Below are positions 14,829 through 23,807 of a stretch of 64,000 nucleotides of DNA, in pieces; position 1 is the first letter of the stretch; every line of letters starts with the position of its first letter. Source of the DNA: Rhodanobacter humi (lineage in GTDB: Bacteria; Pseudomonadota; Gammaproteobacteria; Xanthomonadales; Rhodanobacteraceae); NCBI RefSeq assembly GCF_041107455.1, contig NZ_JBGBPY010000001.1, forward strand, positions 1,116,001-1,180,000, given 5' to 3'. The translations under genes and the position numbers were made by a program. The notes below the pieces were generated by a model, which searched no databases, was not told the origin of the DNA, and saw only the letters and a list, made by a program, of their open reading frames with translations.

Positions 14829-16151
14829 ATGAGCGTATCGACTTCGTCCGGCGGCTATGTCCGCCGTCTCGGCATGCGCGATGCCGCGCTGGTGGTGATG
14901 GGCGGCATCATCGGCGGCGGCATTTTCCTCAATCCCGGCATTGCCGCACAGCGCACCGGCTCGGGGCTGGCGCTGCTGTCGGTGTGGATCGGCGCGGGCG
15001 TGCTCACCCTGCTCGGCGCGCTGTGCTACGCGGAGCTGGGCGCGCGTCGGCCACAGGCGGGCGGCAGCTATGTATACCTGCGCGAAGCGTTCGGGCCGCT
15101 GGCGGGTTTCCTGTTCGGCTGGACGATGCTGCTGGTGATCTATTCCGGTTCCACCGCGGCGGTGGCGACGATCTTCGCCAGCTATGCGGCGGCCGTGTTC
15201 GACCTGCCGGCGGCGGCCACGACACCGCTGGCCGTGGGCGCGCTGGTGTTCGTGGCCGGCATCAACCTGTTCGGCCTGCGGCTGGGCGTGCAGCTGCAGA
15301 ACCTGTTCACCGTGCTCAAGCTGCTGGCCGTGGCGGTGCTGGTGGTCTGCGGCCTGTTTCTCGCCGGCGCGGGCACACCGGTGCTGGCCGGCGATCCCGC
15401 ACATGCCGGCGCGGGCTTCATGGGCGCGGCGCTGCCGGTGCTGTTCGCGTATTCCGGCTTCACCTATCTCAACAACCTCGCCGGCGAAGTACGCGAGCCG
15501 CAGCGCACGCTGCCACGCGCCCTGCTGCTGGGCATGCTGGGCGTGATCGCCGCATACGCGCTGGTCAACGTGGCCTATCTCGCCGTGCTCGGCCACGCCG
15601 GACTGGCCGCCAGCCGCACGCCGGCGGCGGACGTGATGCAACGCGTGGCCGGCGGCACGGGCGCCAGGCTGATCGCCATCGGCATCGCGATCTCCACGCT
15701 GGGTTTCTGCAACATCACCCTGCTCGCCGGTGCGCGCGTGCTGCAGGTGATGGGCGAGGACGGGCTGTTCTTCCGCGTGGTGGGCCGCCTGCATCCGCGG
15801 CACCGCACCCCGAACCTCGCGCTGTTGCTGCTGGCCGGCTGGGCCAGCGTGCTGGCGCTGTCGGGCAGCTACGGACAACTGCTGGACTACGCCACGTTCG
15901 GCGACTGGCTGGCGTGCGCGATCGGCGTGGCCACGCTGTTCCTCTACCGCCGCCGCGACCTCGCCGAGCCCGGCTACCGCGTCCCCGGCTACCCGCTGAC
16001 ACCCCTGCTGTTCATCGCCACCGTTGCGCTCGTGGTGGTGCAAAGCCTGCGCGACAGTCCGTACAACACCGGCATGGGCGTGCTGATCATGCTGGCCGGC
16101 GTGCCGGTCTACTGGTGCTGGCGCCGCCTGTTCAGCGCCACGCGTTCCTAG
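14829..16151 (+). CDS. APC family amino acid permease
   Basis: A 440-residue inner-membrane transporter of the amino acid-polyamine-organocation superfamily with about 12 hydrophobic segments. The first helix carries the family substrate/ion-binding break GGIIGGGIFLNPG (residues about 22-34), and GGSYVYLREAFG lies after helix 2. The C-terminal half has the usual LLFIATVALVVVQS segment. It should import amino acids by proton or exchange coupling; the substrate cannot be read from sequence. The ATG at 14829 begins directly at the cytoplasmic N-terminal stretch. The molybdenum hydroxylase genes begin 51 bases after its stop on the same strand and could be cotranscribed. Confidence 0.9.
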   Translation: MSVSTSSGGYVRRLGMRDAALVVMGGIIGGGIFLNPGIAAQRTGSGLALLSVWIGAGVLTLLGALCYAELGARRPQAGGSYVYLREAFGPLAGFLFGWTMLLVIYSGSTAAVATIFASYAAAVFDLPAAATTPLAVGALVFVAGINLFGLRLGVQLQNLFTVLKLLAVAVLVVCGLFLAGAGTPVLAGDPAHAGAGFMGAALPVLFAYSGFTYLNNLAGEVREPQRTLPRALLLGMLGVIAAYALVNVAYLAVLGHAGLAASRTPAADVMQRVAGGTGARLIAIGIAISTLGFCNITLLAGARVLQVMGEDGLFFRVVGRLHPRHRTPNLALLLLAGWASVLALSGSYGQLLDYATFGDWLACAIGVATLFLYRRRDLAEPGYRVPGYPLTPLLFIATVALVVVQSLRDSPYNTGMGVLIMLAGVPVYWCWRRLFSATRS

Positions 16152-16202
16152 CCGGCCGCGGCAATGCCACAATGCGCGGATACGGTTCTGAGGAGATCCC
16201 GC

Positions 16203-16739
16203 ATGGCGCCAGCCCAAGCCCACGGTGTGCCGGTCACCCCGGACAACAACATCGTGCCCGCGGCGGTGCGCAGCGGCATCGCGGTCGAGATCAACGGCGA
16301 GCATTTCGTCCACACCGGCGACCCGCAGATGCCGCTCCTGTGGTACCTGCGCGACGTGCTGTGGCTCACCGGCACCAAGTACGGCGGCGCGCACGGCGAG
16401 AACGGTTCCGACCTGGTGCTGGTGGGCGACAAGCCGGTGTCCGCGATCACCCAGCCGATGGTGAAGCTGGACGGCAAGCGCATCACCACGGTGGAAGGCC
16501 TGGCCGCGAACGACGGCGCCCTGCACCCGCTGCAGCAGGCCTTCATCGACGAGGACGCGATCGGTTGCGGCTACTGCACGCCGGGCTGGCTGATCGCGGG
16601 CGTGGACCTGCTGAAACGCAAGCCGCAACCCACGGACGCCGACATCGACCAGTTGACCAACACCTGCCGCTGCGGCTGCCAGACCCGCGTGCGCGCCGCG
16701 ATCAAGCGCGCCGCCGCCGGCAAGGCGGGCCAGGCATGA
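16203..16739 (+). CDS. (2Fe-2S)-binding subunit of a molybdenum hydroxylase, first cluster lost
   Basis: A 178-residue relative of the small subunit of isoquinoline 1-oxidoreductase/aldehyde oxidase (IorA type). These subunits hold two 2Fe-2S clusters. The C-terminal all-alpha cluster site is intact (GCGYCTPGW and TCRCGC). The N-terminal ferredoxin-like site is not: where relatives have four Cys after GTKYG, this protein reads GTKYGGAHGENGSD and then VSAIT, with no Cys at any of the four positions. The ATG at 16203 follows GAGGAGA; an ATG at 16164 is possible but has no such site. Its stop overlaps the next start (ATGA). The first cluster cannot form as usual, so electron transfer is doubtful. 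Confidence 0.85.
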   Translation: MAPAQAHGVPVTPDNNIVPAAVRSGIAVEINGEHFVHTGDPQMPLLWYLRDVLWLTGTKYGGAHGENGSDLVLVGDKPVSAITQPMVKLDGKRITTVEGLAANDGALHPLQQAFIDEDAIGCGYCTPGWLIAGVDLLKRKPQPTDADIDQLTNTCRCGCQTRVRAAIKRAAAGKAGQA

Positions 16740-19005
16740 GCGCGAACGCCTCGAACGGCATCCGGCTGTCACGCCGGCGCTTCCTGCAGGTCCTCGCCGG
16801 CACCGCCGGCGCGCTGGTGGTGGGCGTGCGCATGGCCCGTGCCGACGAGCCGCCGCTGCCGCCGGAATGGCTGGGCAACCATTTCCAGGAACTCGGCGCC
16901 TACGTGCGCATCGACGCCGAAGGCAACGTGCTGATCGGCGCGCGCGATCCCGACACCGGCACCGGCGTCGCCACCGCGCTGCCGATGATCATCGCCGACG
17001 AACTGGACGCCGACTGGAACCGCGTCAGCGTGGTGCCGCTGGGCCTGGGCGTCGGCGCGAACGACAACGGCCAGCCGCACTGGACCTACGGCCGCCAGCG
17101 CGGCGGCACCGGCGACTCCATCCCCGCCGCCTGGGCCGAGCTGCGCCAAGCCGGCGCGCTCGCGCGCTGGCTGCTCACCAGGCCGCCGCGCGCCGGCTCG
17201 GCATCGCCGCCGATCGCCTGCGCTGCGAGGCCGGCACGGTGATCGCGCCGGACGGCCGCCGCGTCACCTACGGCAGCCTGGTCGACGACGCCAGCAAGCT
17301 GGACCTGCCGCCGCAGGCGCCGGCACCGAAGGCGCCGGAGCGCTACACCTTGATCGGCAAGCCGGTCGGCGACGTGGACGCGCACGCCATCGTCACCGGC
17401 CAGGCGAAATACGCGATCGACCACCACGAGGCCGAGGCGCTGGTCGCCGTGCTGCTGCACTGCCCGTGGCCGGACGGCAGCCTGTCCAGCATCGACACCG
17501 CGCCCGCGCTCGCGGTGAAAGGCGTGGTCAAGGTGATGCACCTGAAGCCCGAACCCGGCCAGCCGCCGGGCCATACCGTGATCGCGCCCGCGGTGGCGGT
17601 GCTGGCCGAGGACACCTGGGCCGCGCTCGCGGGTCGCGACCAGCTCAAGCTGGAGTGGAAGCCCGGCGCCGCCGCCGAAGCCGGCAGCGGCGCGCTGGAA
17701 CAGCAGGCCATCGCCCTGCTCGACAGCAAGGCCGCACCCACCACCCGAGTGCGCGACGACGGCGACGTGGACAAGGCCGGCAAGCATGCCGCGTACCGCC
17801 TCGAGGCCAGCTACTACCAACCCTGGCTGGCGCACGCCTGCCCCGAGCCGATGAACTGCCTCGCGCACGTCGACAAGGACCACGCCCGCCTCGTGGTGCC
17901 CACCCAGGCGCCGCAACAGGCCTGGGCCGTGGTGCAGCGCCTCACCGGCCTCGCCGCCGACAAGATCGAGATCCGCGTGCCGCGCGTGGGCGGCGGCTAC
18001 GGCCGCCGGCTCGACCACGACTACGTGGCCGAGGCGGTGATGCTGGCCCAGGCGGTGAACAAGCCCGTGCGCCTGCTGTGGACGCGCGAGCAGGACTTCG
18101 CCCACGACTGGTACCGCTCCGCCAGCGTGCACAAGATCGGCGCGATCATCGACGCCAGGCGCAACATCGTCGCCTGGAACCAGCGCCTCGCCAGCGCCTC
18201 CGCGCTCAGCGGCCGCGGCGTGCCCGCCGACCGCTTGTGGACGTCCGAAGTGCTGCCCGACCAGTTGCCCGCCGGTCTGGTGCCGAACTACCGCAGCGAC
18301 TGGTACGCGCTGGAATCCACGCTGCCGCGCGGCCCGCACCGCGCGATGCCGCAGCTCAGCAACGCGTTCGCGGCGGAAAGCTTCATCGACGAACTCGCCC
18401 ACCAGCTGCGCGAAGATCCGCTCAAGACCCGCCTGCGCCTGCTCGGCGAGCCGCGCAACATCGCGCTGAAGAACGGCGGCACGCTGGACACCGGCCGCCT
18501 GCGCAACGTGCTGCAGCTGGTCGCCGACCGCATCGAGTGGAAGAACTGGCTGCGCAGCGTCAACGGCCTGGGGCTCGCGTGCTGGCACATGGACGGCGCC
18601 TACGTGGCGCACGCCATCGAGACCTCGCTGCAAGGCGACAAGCTGGCCATCGAGCGCGTCGTCTGCGCGGTGGACGTGGGCCGCGTGATCAACCCGCTGG
18701 GCCTCGAAGGCCAGATCACCGGCGCCACCCTGGACGCGCTCTCCACCGCGCTCAACCTCGCCATCACCACCAAGGACGGCCAGGTCCAGCAGCGCGACTG
18801 GAAGAGCTACCCGCTCGCCAGCATGGCCCAGTTGCCGAACAGCGTGGAAGTGATCGTGGTCGACGGCGGCAACCGCCCGCCCACCGGCGCCAGCTTCCTC
18901 GCCATGCCCACCGCCGCCCCCGCCCTCGCCAACGCGGTGTTCCGCGTCAGCGCAGTGCGCGTGCGCAGGCTGCCGCTGATGAAGGAGTTTTTGCGGCTGT
19001 CGTGA
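16736..19005 (+). pseudogene. molybdopterin-binding large subunit (IorB-like), frameshifted
   Basis: The sequence is that of a ~756-residue molybdenum hydroxylase large subunit with an N-terminal Tat signal (SRRRFLQVLAGTAG). Reading starts at the ATG at 16736 and stops at 17242. The rest of the protein (QAAARRLGIAADRL onward, including VGGGYGRRLDHDY) is in another frame to 19005. The shift lies at about 17150-17180 and fits one missing base; it could be a real mutation or a sequencing error. Near the C-terminus, where relatives have the catalytic Glu in a GVGEPG-type motif before APALANA, this protein reads ASFLAMPTAAPALANA, so that Glu appears replaced. Together with the partner's lost cluster this suggests a decayed or repurposed operon. 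Confidence 0.8.
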
Positions 19006-19068
19006 GGAACGCGCAAGCTTGATCGACTTGGCGCGGGCCCGTTACGCCGAACTTAGCGGAGGTTCGCC

Positions 19069-19350
19069 ATGAGCAAGCACGAAACCTATGCCGCCGTATG
19101 GGATGCCATCGCCGACACGCCGGAGCAGGCGGCGAACCTGCGTGCCCGCGCCGAACTGATGCAGCAGATCGTTGCCATCATCAACGCCAGCGGCTGGAAG
19201 CAGAGCGAAGCGGCCGAGCGCTGCGGCGTGACCCAGCCGCGCATCAACGATCTGCTGCGCGGCCGCGTATCCCGCTTCTCGCTCGATGCGCTGGTGAACA
19301 TCGCCACGGCGCTGGGACGGCGTGTCCATCTCGCGCTGGACGCGGCCTGA
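19069..19350 (+). CDS. XRE-type helix-turn-helix protein (HigA-like)
   Basis: A 93-residue DNA-binding protein. The HTH is clear: IINASGWKQSEAAERCGVTQ followed by PRINDLLRGRVSRFSLDALV. The architecture (N-terminal helix, HTH, short LGRRVHLAL strand) matches the antitoxin or regulator partner of RelE/HigB-type modules. A toxin gene would normally lie directly upstream; the upstream neighbour is instead the hydroxylase, 63 bases away, so this is an orphan. A GGAGG site precedes the ATG at 19069. It is convergent with the next gene, with only 16 bases between. Target unknown. Confidence 0.88.
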   Translation: MSKHETYAAVWDAIADTPEQAANLRARAELMQQIVAIINASGWKQSEAAERCGVTQPRINDLLRGRVSRFSLDALVNIATALGRRVHLALDAA

Positions 19351-19366
19351 GCGAAATCTGCACGTG

Positions 19367-20266
19367 TCAGCGCGAGGCGAAGTCGCACCATTCCACGCCG
19401 CGCCGGAGGATCAGCCGGCCGCAGCCCTTCGGTGACTGCGGCGGCACCGGCAGCGCATCGCCCAGCTGCCATTTTCCCAGCCGCCGCAGGATTTCTGGCA
19501 TCTCGGAATCGGCGACAGCCAGCACGTTGCCATCACCATAGCCCGTATGCCCGCGATAGCGCAGGATGCGCGTGTAGTCGCCCACGCCGCGCCGCGCATA
19601 GACCTCGATCCAGTAGGCGTAGGGCGCATGATCGGTGGGATAGTTCACAATCACGTCGCCGCGCAGTGGACCGTGCTCGACGAAGCGCGCGTCTTGATTG
19701 TTGTTGCTGCCGCGTGTGTCATTGACGAACACCGGGTGGAAGCGATCCGCAGCACGACTGTAGGCGTACAGCACCGTGCGGATGTCGCAATTGCCGTTCA
19801 TGCCGGACGTCGAGCAAGTCTGCAGCAGCAACAGCGGGGCGTTTTCCCTCGCGCCCGCATGCACCACCTTGGCCGTGCGCAGGGCGTACGCCGTGTTCGT
19901 CCACGGGTAGGTTTTCGTGGGGCCGTATTTCTCGGAACACTCCACAGCCAGCGTCTTGACCAAGCAGACCGCCAGCGCGCCTGGATCCGTGAACCCCGGC
20001 ATTGCACTCGGGTCAGGATCACGCGCCACCACGAGCGTCCACTGGCTGACCGTCGCAAATGGCTCGCTCAAATCCAGACGATCAAGCACCTCTGCCGGCT
20101 TGCCCTGCCACGCTGGAATCGCCGCGACCACCACTCGGTCGATTTCAGCCGACGGCAACGGTTTCGCCACTGCTGCCGATGCGACGTGCCAAACCAGACA
20201 CGTAGCGAACCCTGCGCAGACTCGAAGCGCAACCTCGTCAAGCATGCGTCGCACCAACCGGATCAT
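19367..20266 (-). CDS. secreted protein of unknown function
   Basis: A 299-residue protein I do not recognise. The N-terminus is a likely signal peptide (hydrophobic FATCLVWHVASAAVA, cleavage about residue 35). The mature part has several Cys (AVCLVKTLAVECSEK; LQTCSTSGMNGNCDIRT; KGCGR and EWCDF at the end), suggesting disulfides in the periplasm or outside. It is rich in Tyr/Asp and has no catalytic motif I can name. The ATG at 20266 has GGAGGT directly upstream, better than the ORF's first ATG at 20350. It lies on the same strand as, and 87 bases after, the proline-rich protein gene. Function not assigned. Confidence 0.75.
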   Translation of the reverse strand: MIRLVRRMLDEVALRVCAGFATCLVWHVASAAVAKPLPSAEIDRVVVAAIPAWQGKPAEVLDRLDLSEPFATVSQWTLVVARDPDPSAMPGFTDPGALAVCLVKTLAVECSEKYGPTKTYPWTNTAYALRTAKVVHAGARENAPLLLLQTCSTSGMNGNCDIRTVLYAYSRAADRFHPVFVNDTRGSNNNQDARFVEHGPLRGDVIVNYPTDHAPYAYWIEVYARRGVGDYTRILRYRGHTGYGDGNVLAVADSEMPEILRRLGKWQLGDALPVPPQSPKGCGRLILRRGVEWCDFASR

Positions 20267-20353
20267 TATCCGACCTCCCGACCAAGCGGGCAAAAGCATA
20301 CGCCTCGATCGGGCAAGTTCTCTGGCTGCACGCAGCAGGATACGTGGCAACCC

Positions 20354-22306
20354 TCAATGGAACTGGTCGCTGGCCGGCACCCATGAACTCGACGAAGTGG
20401 CCGGCACCCGCCCCTTCAACACGGGTTCGGTCGGCGGACAGCCGGGCGGCATCAGGCCGCCGGCGACGCGCGCCTCGGCGCATTGCACGCGGTTGTCCAG
20501 CACCACGGGCGCCGTCGCCGCCGCGCTCGCGGCCGGCGCGGGCGGCGGCACGCTGGGAACGCTGCCGCCGGCCACGGCCGGCAGGTTGAGCCGGTCGTAG
20601 ACCTTCTGCGCCGCTGCCGGCGGCGGCGAGTCGGCGTCGCCGCAACCCAGCAGCGCCACCGGCACCAGCGGCATCACCTTGCACTTGATGCGGATGCCGC
20701 GCGGCAGGTGGAAGGTGTGCTGCAGCGTGGTCTTTTCCGCCGCGTGGCGCAGCGCGGTGTCGATCGAACTCTCGCCGGGCGGCGTCCAGTACGGGTCGAA
20801 GCGCGTGGATTTGTAGCTGATGCCGTTGATCTTGTGGCGCATCACATTGGTGTCGCCGGTGGGCTTGAGTTGCACGTATTCCGGCACGCTGCCCGGCGCC
20901 TGGCCGGACGGTTGCGCGCCCGCGCCGGGGGTGCCCGCGCCTTCGCGCGCCCCCGGCTGCTCACCCTCGCCCTTGCCGGCGGCGCCCGTGGTGGCATGGC
21001 CCAGTCCGTGCGACGCCGGCGGTCCGTTGCCGTGCACGCCGGCCGTCTCGCTGGCGCTGCTGCTGCCTTGCGGTTCGCCGGGACGGGCGTTGTCGCTGCC
21101 CTGCGGGCTCGCGTTCGGCGCAGTGCTGACGTCCGGTGCGGCGGTTTCGCCTGCCTTGCCGGCAATCTCGCTCGGTGCGGCGGTCGCCGGTGCGGTGGTC
21201 GATGGATTGGCCGGCGCCGACGTGCTTTCGGCAGGCGACAACGCCACCGGCGCCGGCTGGCTGATCCGGGTGAGCGCCTGATCGTTGGCGATCTCGAGCG
21301 TGGCCTTGGGCACCGGCGTCACGCTGGGTGTGGCGGGCGTGGTCTGCGGGACCGCAGCGAGCGGTTGCTCCGCGACCTCGACCGGCGCCGGTGCCTGCAG
21401 TTTCGGCAGTTGCCGCGGCGCGTTCGGCGCGGGTGCATTCAGCGTGGTCTGCAGGCTCACCTGCGGCGCGGCTTGCGCCGGCAGCGGCACGGCCTGCAAC
21501 TCGGGCGCGGGCGGCGCCGCGGGCAGGTCCACGTGCATGGGCTGCGCGATGGCCGGCGCCACGGTGTTTGGCACCACGCGGTCCAGCGCCACGCTGGGCG
21601 GCGCGACCACGGGTGGCGCCTGGGGCGGCAGCGTGGGCAGCGCCAGCGAAGGCGGTGGCGGCATCGGCTGGTTGCCTTCGGCCTGCGGCGCACGCACGGG
21701 CTGCGGCTGGAATTTCGGCGGCACCGGCGGCTGCAGCGTGGGCTTGGGCAGGTTCACCGGCGGCGGCTGGTTCGCCAGCGGCACCGGTTGCAGCTGTGGC
21801 ACGGGCGCCGGTTGCGGCAGACTGGGCGGCGGCGGTGGAGCGGCGACCGCCTTCGCGGGCGGCACGGCCGCCGCCTGCGCGGCGACGGCAGGCGCACGCG
21901 GCGCCGGTCGCGCGGCCGCACTCGCGTTGCGCCGCACGCCCGGGCTCGTCGCCGCGTGGCCTGGGTGCACCGGCCCCGCCTGGCGCGGCGGCTCGCCCTT
22001 CGGCGGCGGTGGCGGCGCGAGATCCGGCAGCTCGATGAAGCGCAGCTTCAGCTGCGCCGCCGGCGCCTCGCCCACCGGCGGCGGTTCCCACGCCGGCCCC
22101 AGGATGAAGGCGAACAGGAACACCAGGTGCACCAGCAGGCTGCCGGCGAGCGCGAACACGCGCCGCCACAACACGGGCGGCCGCGGCCGCTTCCGCGCCT
22201 GCTGGTTGAGCATGTGCGAGGAAGCGGCCAGCGGCGAATTCAGCAGCACCTGCGCCGGCCGCTGGGCGGGCGGGCGCGGCGCGTTCGGGTCCGTGGGCAG
22301 CGGCAT
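20354..22306 (-). CDS. TonB-like proline-rich transmembrane protein
   Basis: A 650-residue protein resembling Xanthomonad 'transmembrane repetitive' proteins. One helix at about residues 50-70 (FALAGSLLVHLVFLFAFIL) is preceded by a basic cytoplasmic tail, giving a TonB/TolA-like topology. About 350 residues of Pro/Ala/Gln-rich low-complexity spacer follow, then a folded C-terminal domain from about 510 (TDTNVMRHKINGISYKSTRF, PRGIRIKCKV, LLGCGDAD). The same C-terminal domain ends the upstream gene, so the two are paralogues. The function is unknown; the shape suggests a protein spanning the periplasm. The ATG at 22306 has no obvious ribosome-binding site and probably relies on coupling to the gene 31 bases upstream. 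Confidence 0.7.
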   Translation of the reverse strand: MPLPTDPNAPRPPAQRPAQVLLNSPLAASSHMLNQQARKRPRPPVLWRRVFALAGSLLVHLVFLFAFILGPAWEPPPVGEAPAAQLKLRFIELPDLAPPPPPKGEPPRQAGPVHPGHAATSPGVRRNASAAARPAPRAPAVAAQAAAVPPAKAVAAPPPPPSLPQPAPVPQLQPVPLANQPPPVNLPKPTLQPPVPPKFQPQPVRAPQAEGNQPMPPPPSLALPTLPPQAPPVVAPPSVALDRVVPNTVAPAIAQPMHVDLPAAPPAPELQAVPLPAQAAPQVSLQTTLNAPAPNAPRQLPKLQAPAPVEVAEQPLAAVPQTTPATPSVTPVPKATLEIANDQALTRISQPAPVALSPAESTSAPANPSTTAPATAAPSEIAGKAGETAAPDVSTAPNASPQGSDNARPGEPQGSSSASETAGVHGNGPPASHGLGHATTGAAGKGEGEQPGAREGAGTPGAGAQPSGQAPGSVPEYVQLKPTGDTNVMRHKINGISYKSTRFDPYWTPPGESSIDTALRHAAEKTTLQHTFHLPRGIRIKCKVMPLVPVALLGCGDADSPPPAAAQKVYDRLNLPAVAGGSVPSVPPPAPAASAAATAPVVLDNRVQCAEARVAGGLMPPGCPPTEPVLKGRVPATSSSSWVPASDQFH

Positions 22307-22337
22307 GCGGCGAGTGTAGCGGGCGCTGCTGCAACTC

Positions 22338-23329
22338 TCAGTGCTTCACCGCCTGCTTCGCGCGCCGTTCGCGCTGCTCCTGTTCCTCGCGCATGGCTGC
22401 GTCGGTGGCGCGGTACGGCGTGTCGCTGGGGCAACCATCGGCCAGCGGCTTGCCGGCGCGGTACAGCGCGATGCATTCAGACAGCGGTGGCGGCTTGGGC
22501 GCGTTCGGGTTCGTGGCCAGCGGTGCCGGCGCCATGTTCAGACGCGCGTCGCCGTCCTTTGCCGACGGTGGCGGGGGCGGATCGCCGCCGCAGCCACCGG
22601 CCAGCATCGCCAGCGAAACCGCGCAGTGGATGCGGATGCCCGGAAGCGGACGGAACGTGTGCTTCACCGTGGTCTTGTCCACCACCTTCTGCAGCGCGTC
22701 GGTGATGGGACTGGTGCGGCCCCAGTCCTTGTCGAAGCGGGTGGCCTGGTATTTCACCGGGCTGTCGTGCCGCATGATCCGCGTGTCGCCCTGCGGCATG
22801 CCCTGCACGTAGTCCGGCACGGGCGTGCCGGCGGCAGTGGCCGGCAGGATCGCCTGGCCATTGCGGTCGAACAGCCGCGGCGGCGCCACGCTGGCCGCCG
22901 GCGCGGGCAGTTGCACGCTGAGCGCGTTCTTCGCCGCGAGTTCGGCGGCATGCCGCGGCGGTGCGCGCGGCGGCGGCGGTGGCAGCGGCACGGGCGGCGG
23001 CGCCTTCGCGGCCGGCGCGGTGGCGGCGGGGATGAAGCGCACCTCCAGTACCTCGCTGGTCGGCGCCGCCGGCCCTCGCGCAACGGCGGCGGCCGCATCG
23101 CCCACCACACCATCGCCGCGAACACGAGGTGCAGCAGCACCACGACGACCAGCACCAGCCACGCCAGCCGGTAGCCGCGCGATGGCTCGCGCCAGCGCAG
23201 CTGGCGCAGGCGCGCGAGGGTCGCGAGGTCGAGCGCCAGCGCGCCGTCCCGGTCGGGGCCGGGCGGCGGCGTGGCGCGGGTTTCGGCCTGCGTTCGGTGG
23301 ACGATGGGATGGCTCCGTATGGGCGACAA
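22338..23329 (-). pseudogene. paralogous transmembrane proline-rich protein, frameshifted
   Basis: This is the shorter paralogue of the downstream protein. The N-terminal membrane helix (LAWLVLVVVVLLHLVFAAMV, about 23120-23180) is in one frame. The remainder (TSEVLEVRFIPA, proline-rich linker, then MRHDSPVKYQATRFDKDW and a C-terminal domain like its neighbour's) is in another. The shift lies near 23060-23080, where adding one C restores EGPAAPT between the parts. A short G/C run there makes either a real deletion or a sequencing error possible. The start is uncertain: the helix frame has no nearby ATG, and the TTG at 23329 after a purine-rich stretch is the best candidate. It would lead the minus-strand pair. 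Confidence 0.6.
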
Positions 23330-23807
23330 CGCAGAGGGGTTCCCTTCCCTGCCCGCAGCCTGATTGGCATCGACCCTCAGCAGCCCACCACCGTTCGCCC
23401 TGAGCGTAGGCCCGAAGGGCCGAAGTCGAAGGGGCAGCGCGGCGCTTCGACTTCCTCGCTCACCAAAGCGCAGCCATCCGTGGCTGCTCCTCGCGTACGC
23501 TTGCTGGCGCAAGCTACGCTCAGCGCGAACGGGACTTTTTTGCTGAGAATCGACGCCAATCAGGCCGCAAGCAGTGGGAGAGAAAAACGCGGCGCGGCTC
23601 TCAGACCGCGATACCTTGCGGCGGTTCCCGCCGGCGTTGACGCGAGGCTAACCCCGCCGCGACGTACCATCGCCAGACTCACCCGCCATGACCGCCCCCG
23701 CGTCCGCGCCCGGACGACCATGACGGCCCGTCAGCCGCCATGCGCGGCCTCGTACGGCGCCGTTCATGCCTTGCGAGTCCGTGCCTCTGCAAGAGGAGGG
23801 TCGCATC
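23330..23807. other. 478-bp divergent region upstream of the EF-G paralogue
   Basis: The left half is the long inverted repeat listed separately. The right half (23575-23807) holds no credible gene and should include the EF-G paralogue promoter. A GAGGAGGG ribosome-binding site is at 23793-23800. Confidence 0.5.
23349..23574. repeat. long imperfect inverted repeat (family C core plus outer arms)
   Basis: Outer arms of about 35 bp (23349-23383 and 23540-23574, both built on GCCTGATTGGC) enclose inner arms CCGTTCGCCCTGAGCGTAG (from 23391) and its near-complement ending at 23534. Within lie GAAGTCGAAG and CTTCGACTTC. The whole can fold into one long hairpin, like a small non-autonomous element. 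The core recurs at 26039-26141. Confidence 0.8.

Noticed and set aside
14612-17242. 876-codon plus-strand open frame
   Set aside because: Most of it is an out-of-frame shadow of the APC permease and the Fe-S subunit. Only the part from 16736 is real (N-terminus of the hydroxylase large subunit).
19069-19350. Toxin-antitoxin module
   Set aside because: The antitoxin-like HTH gene has no toxin gene on either side.
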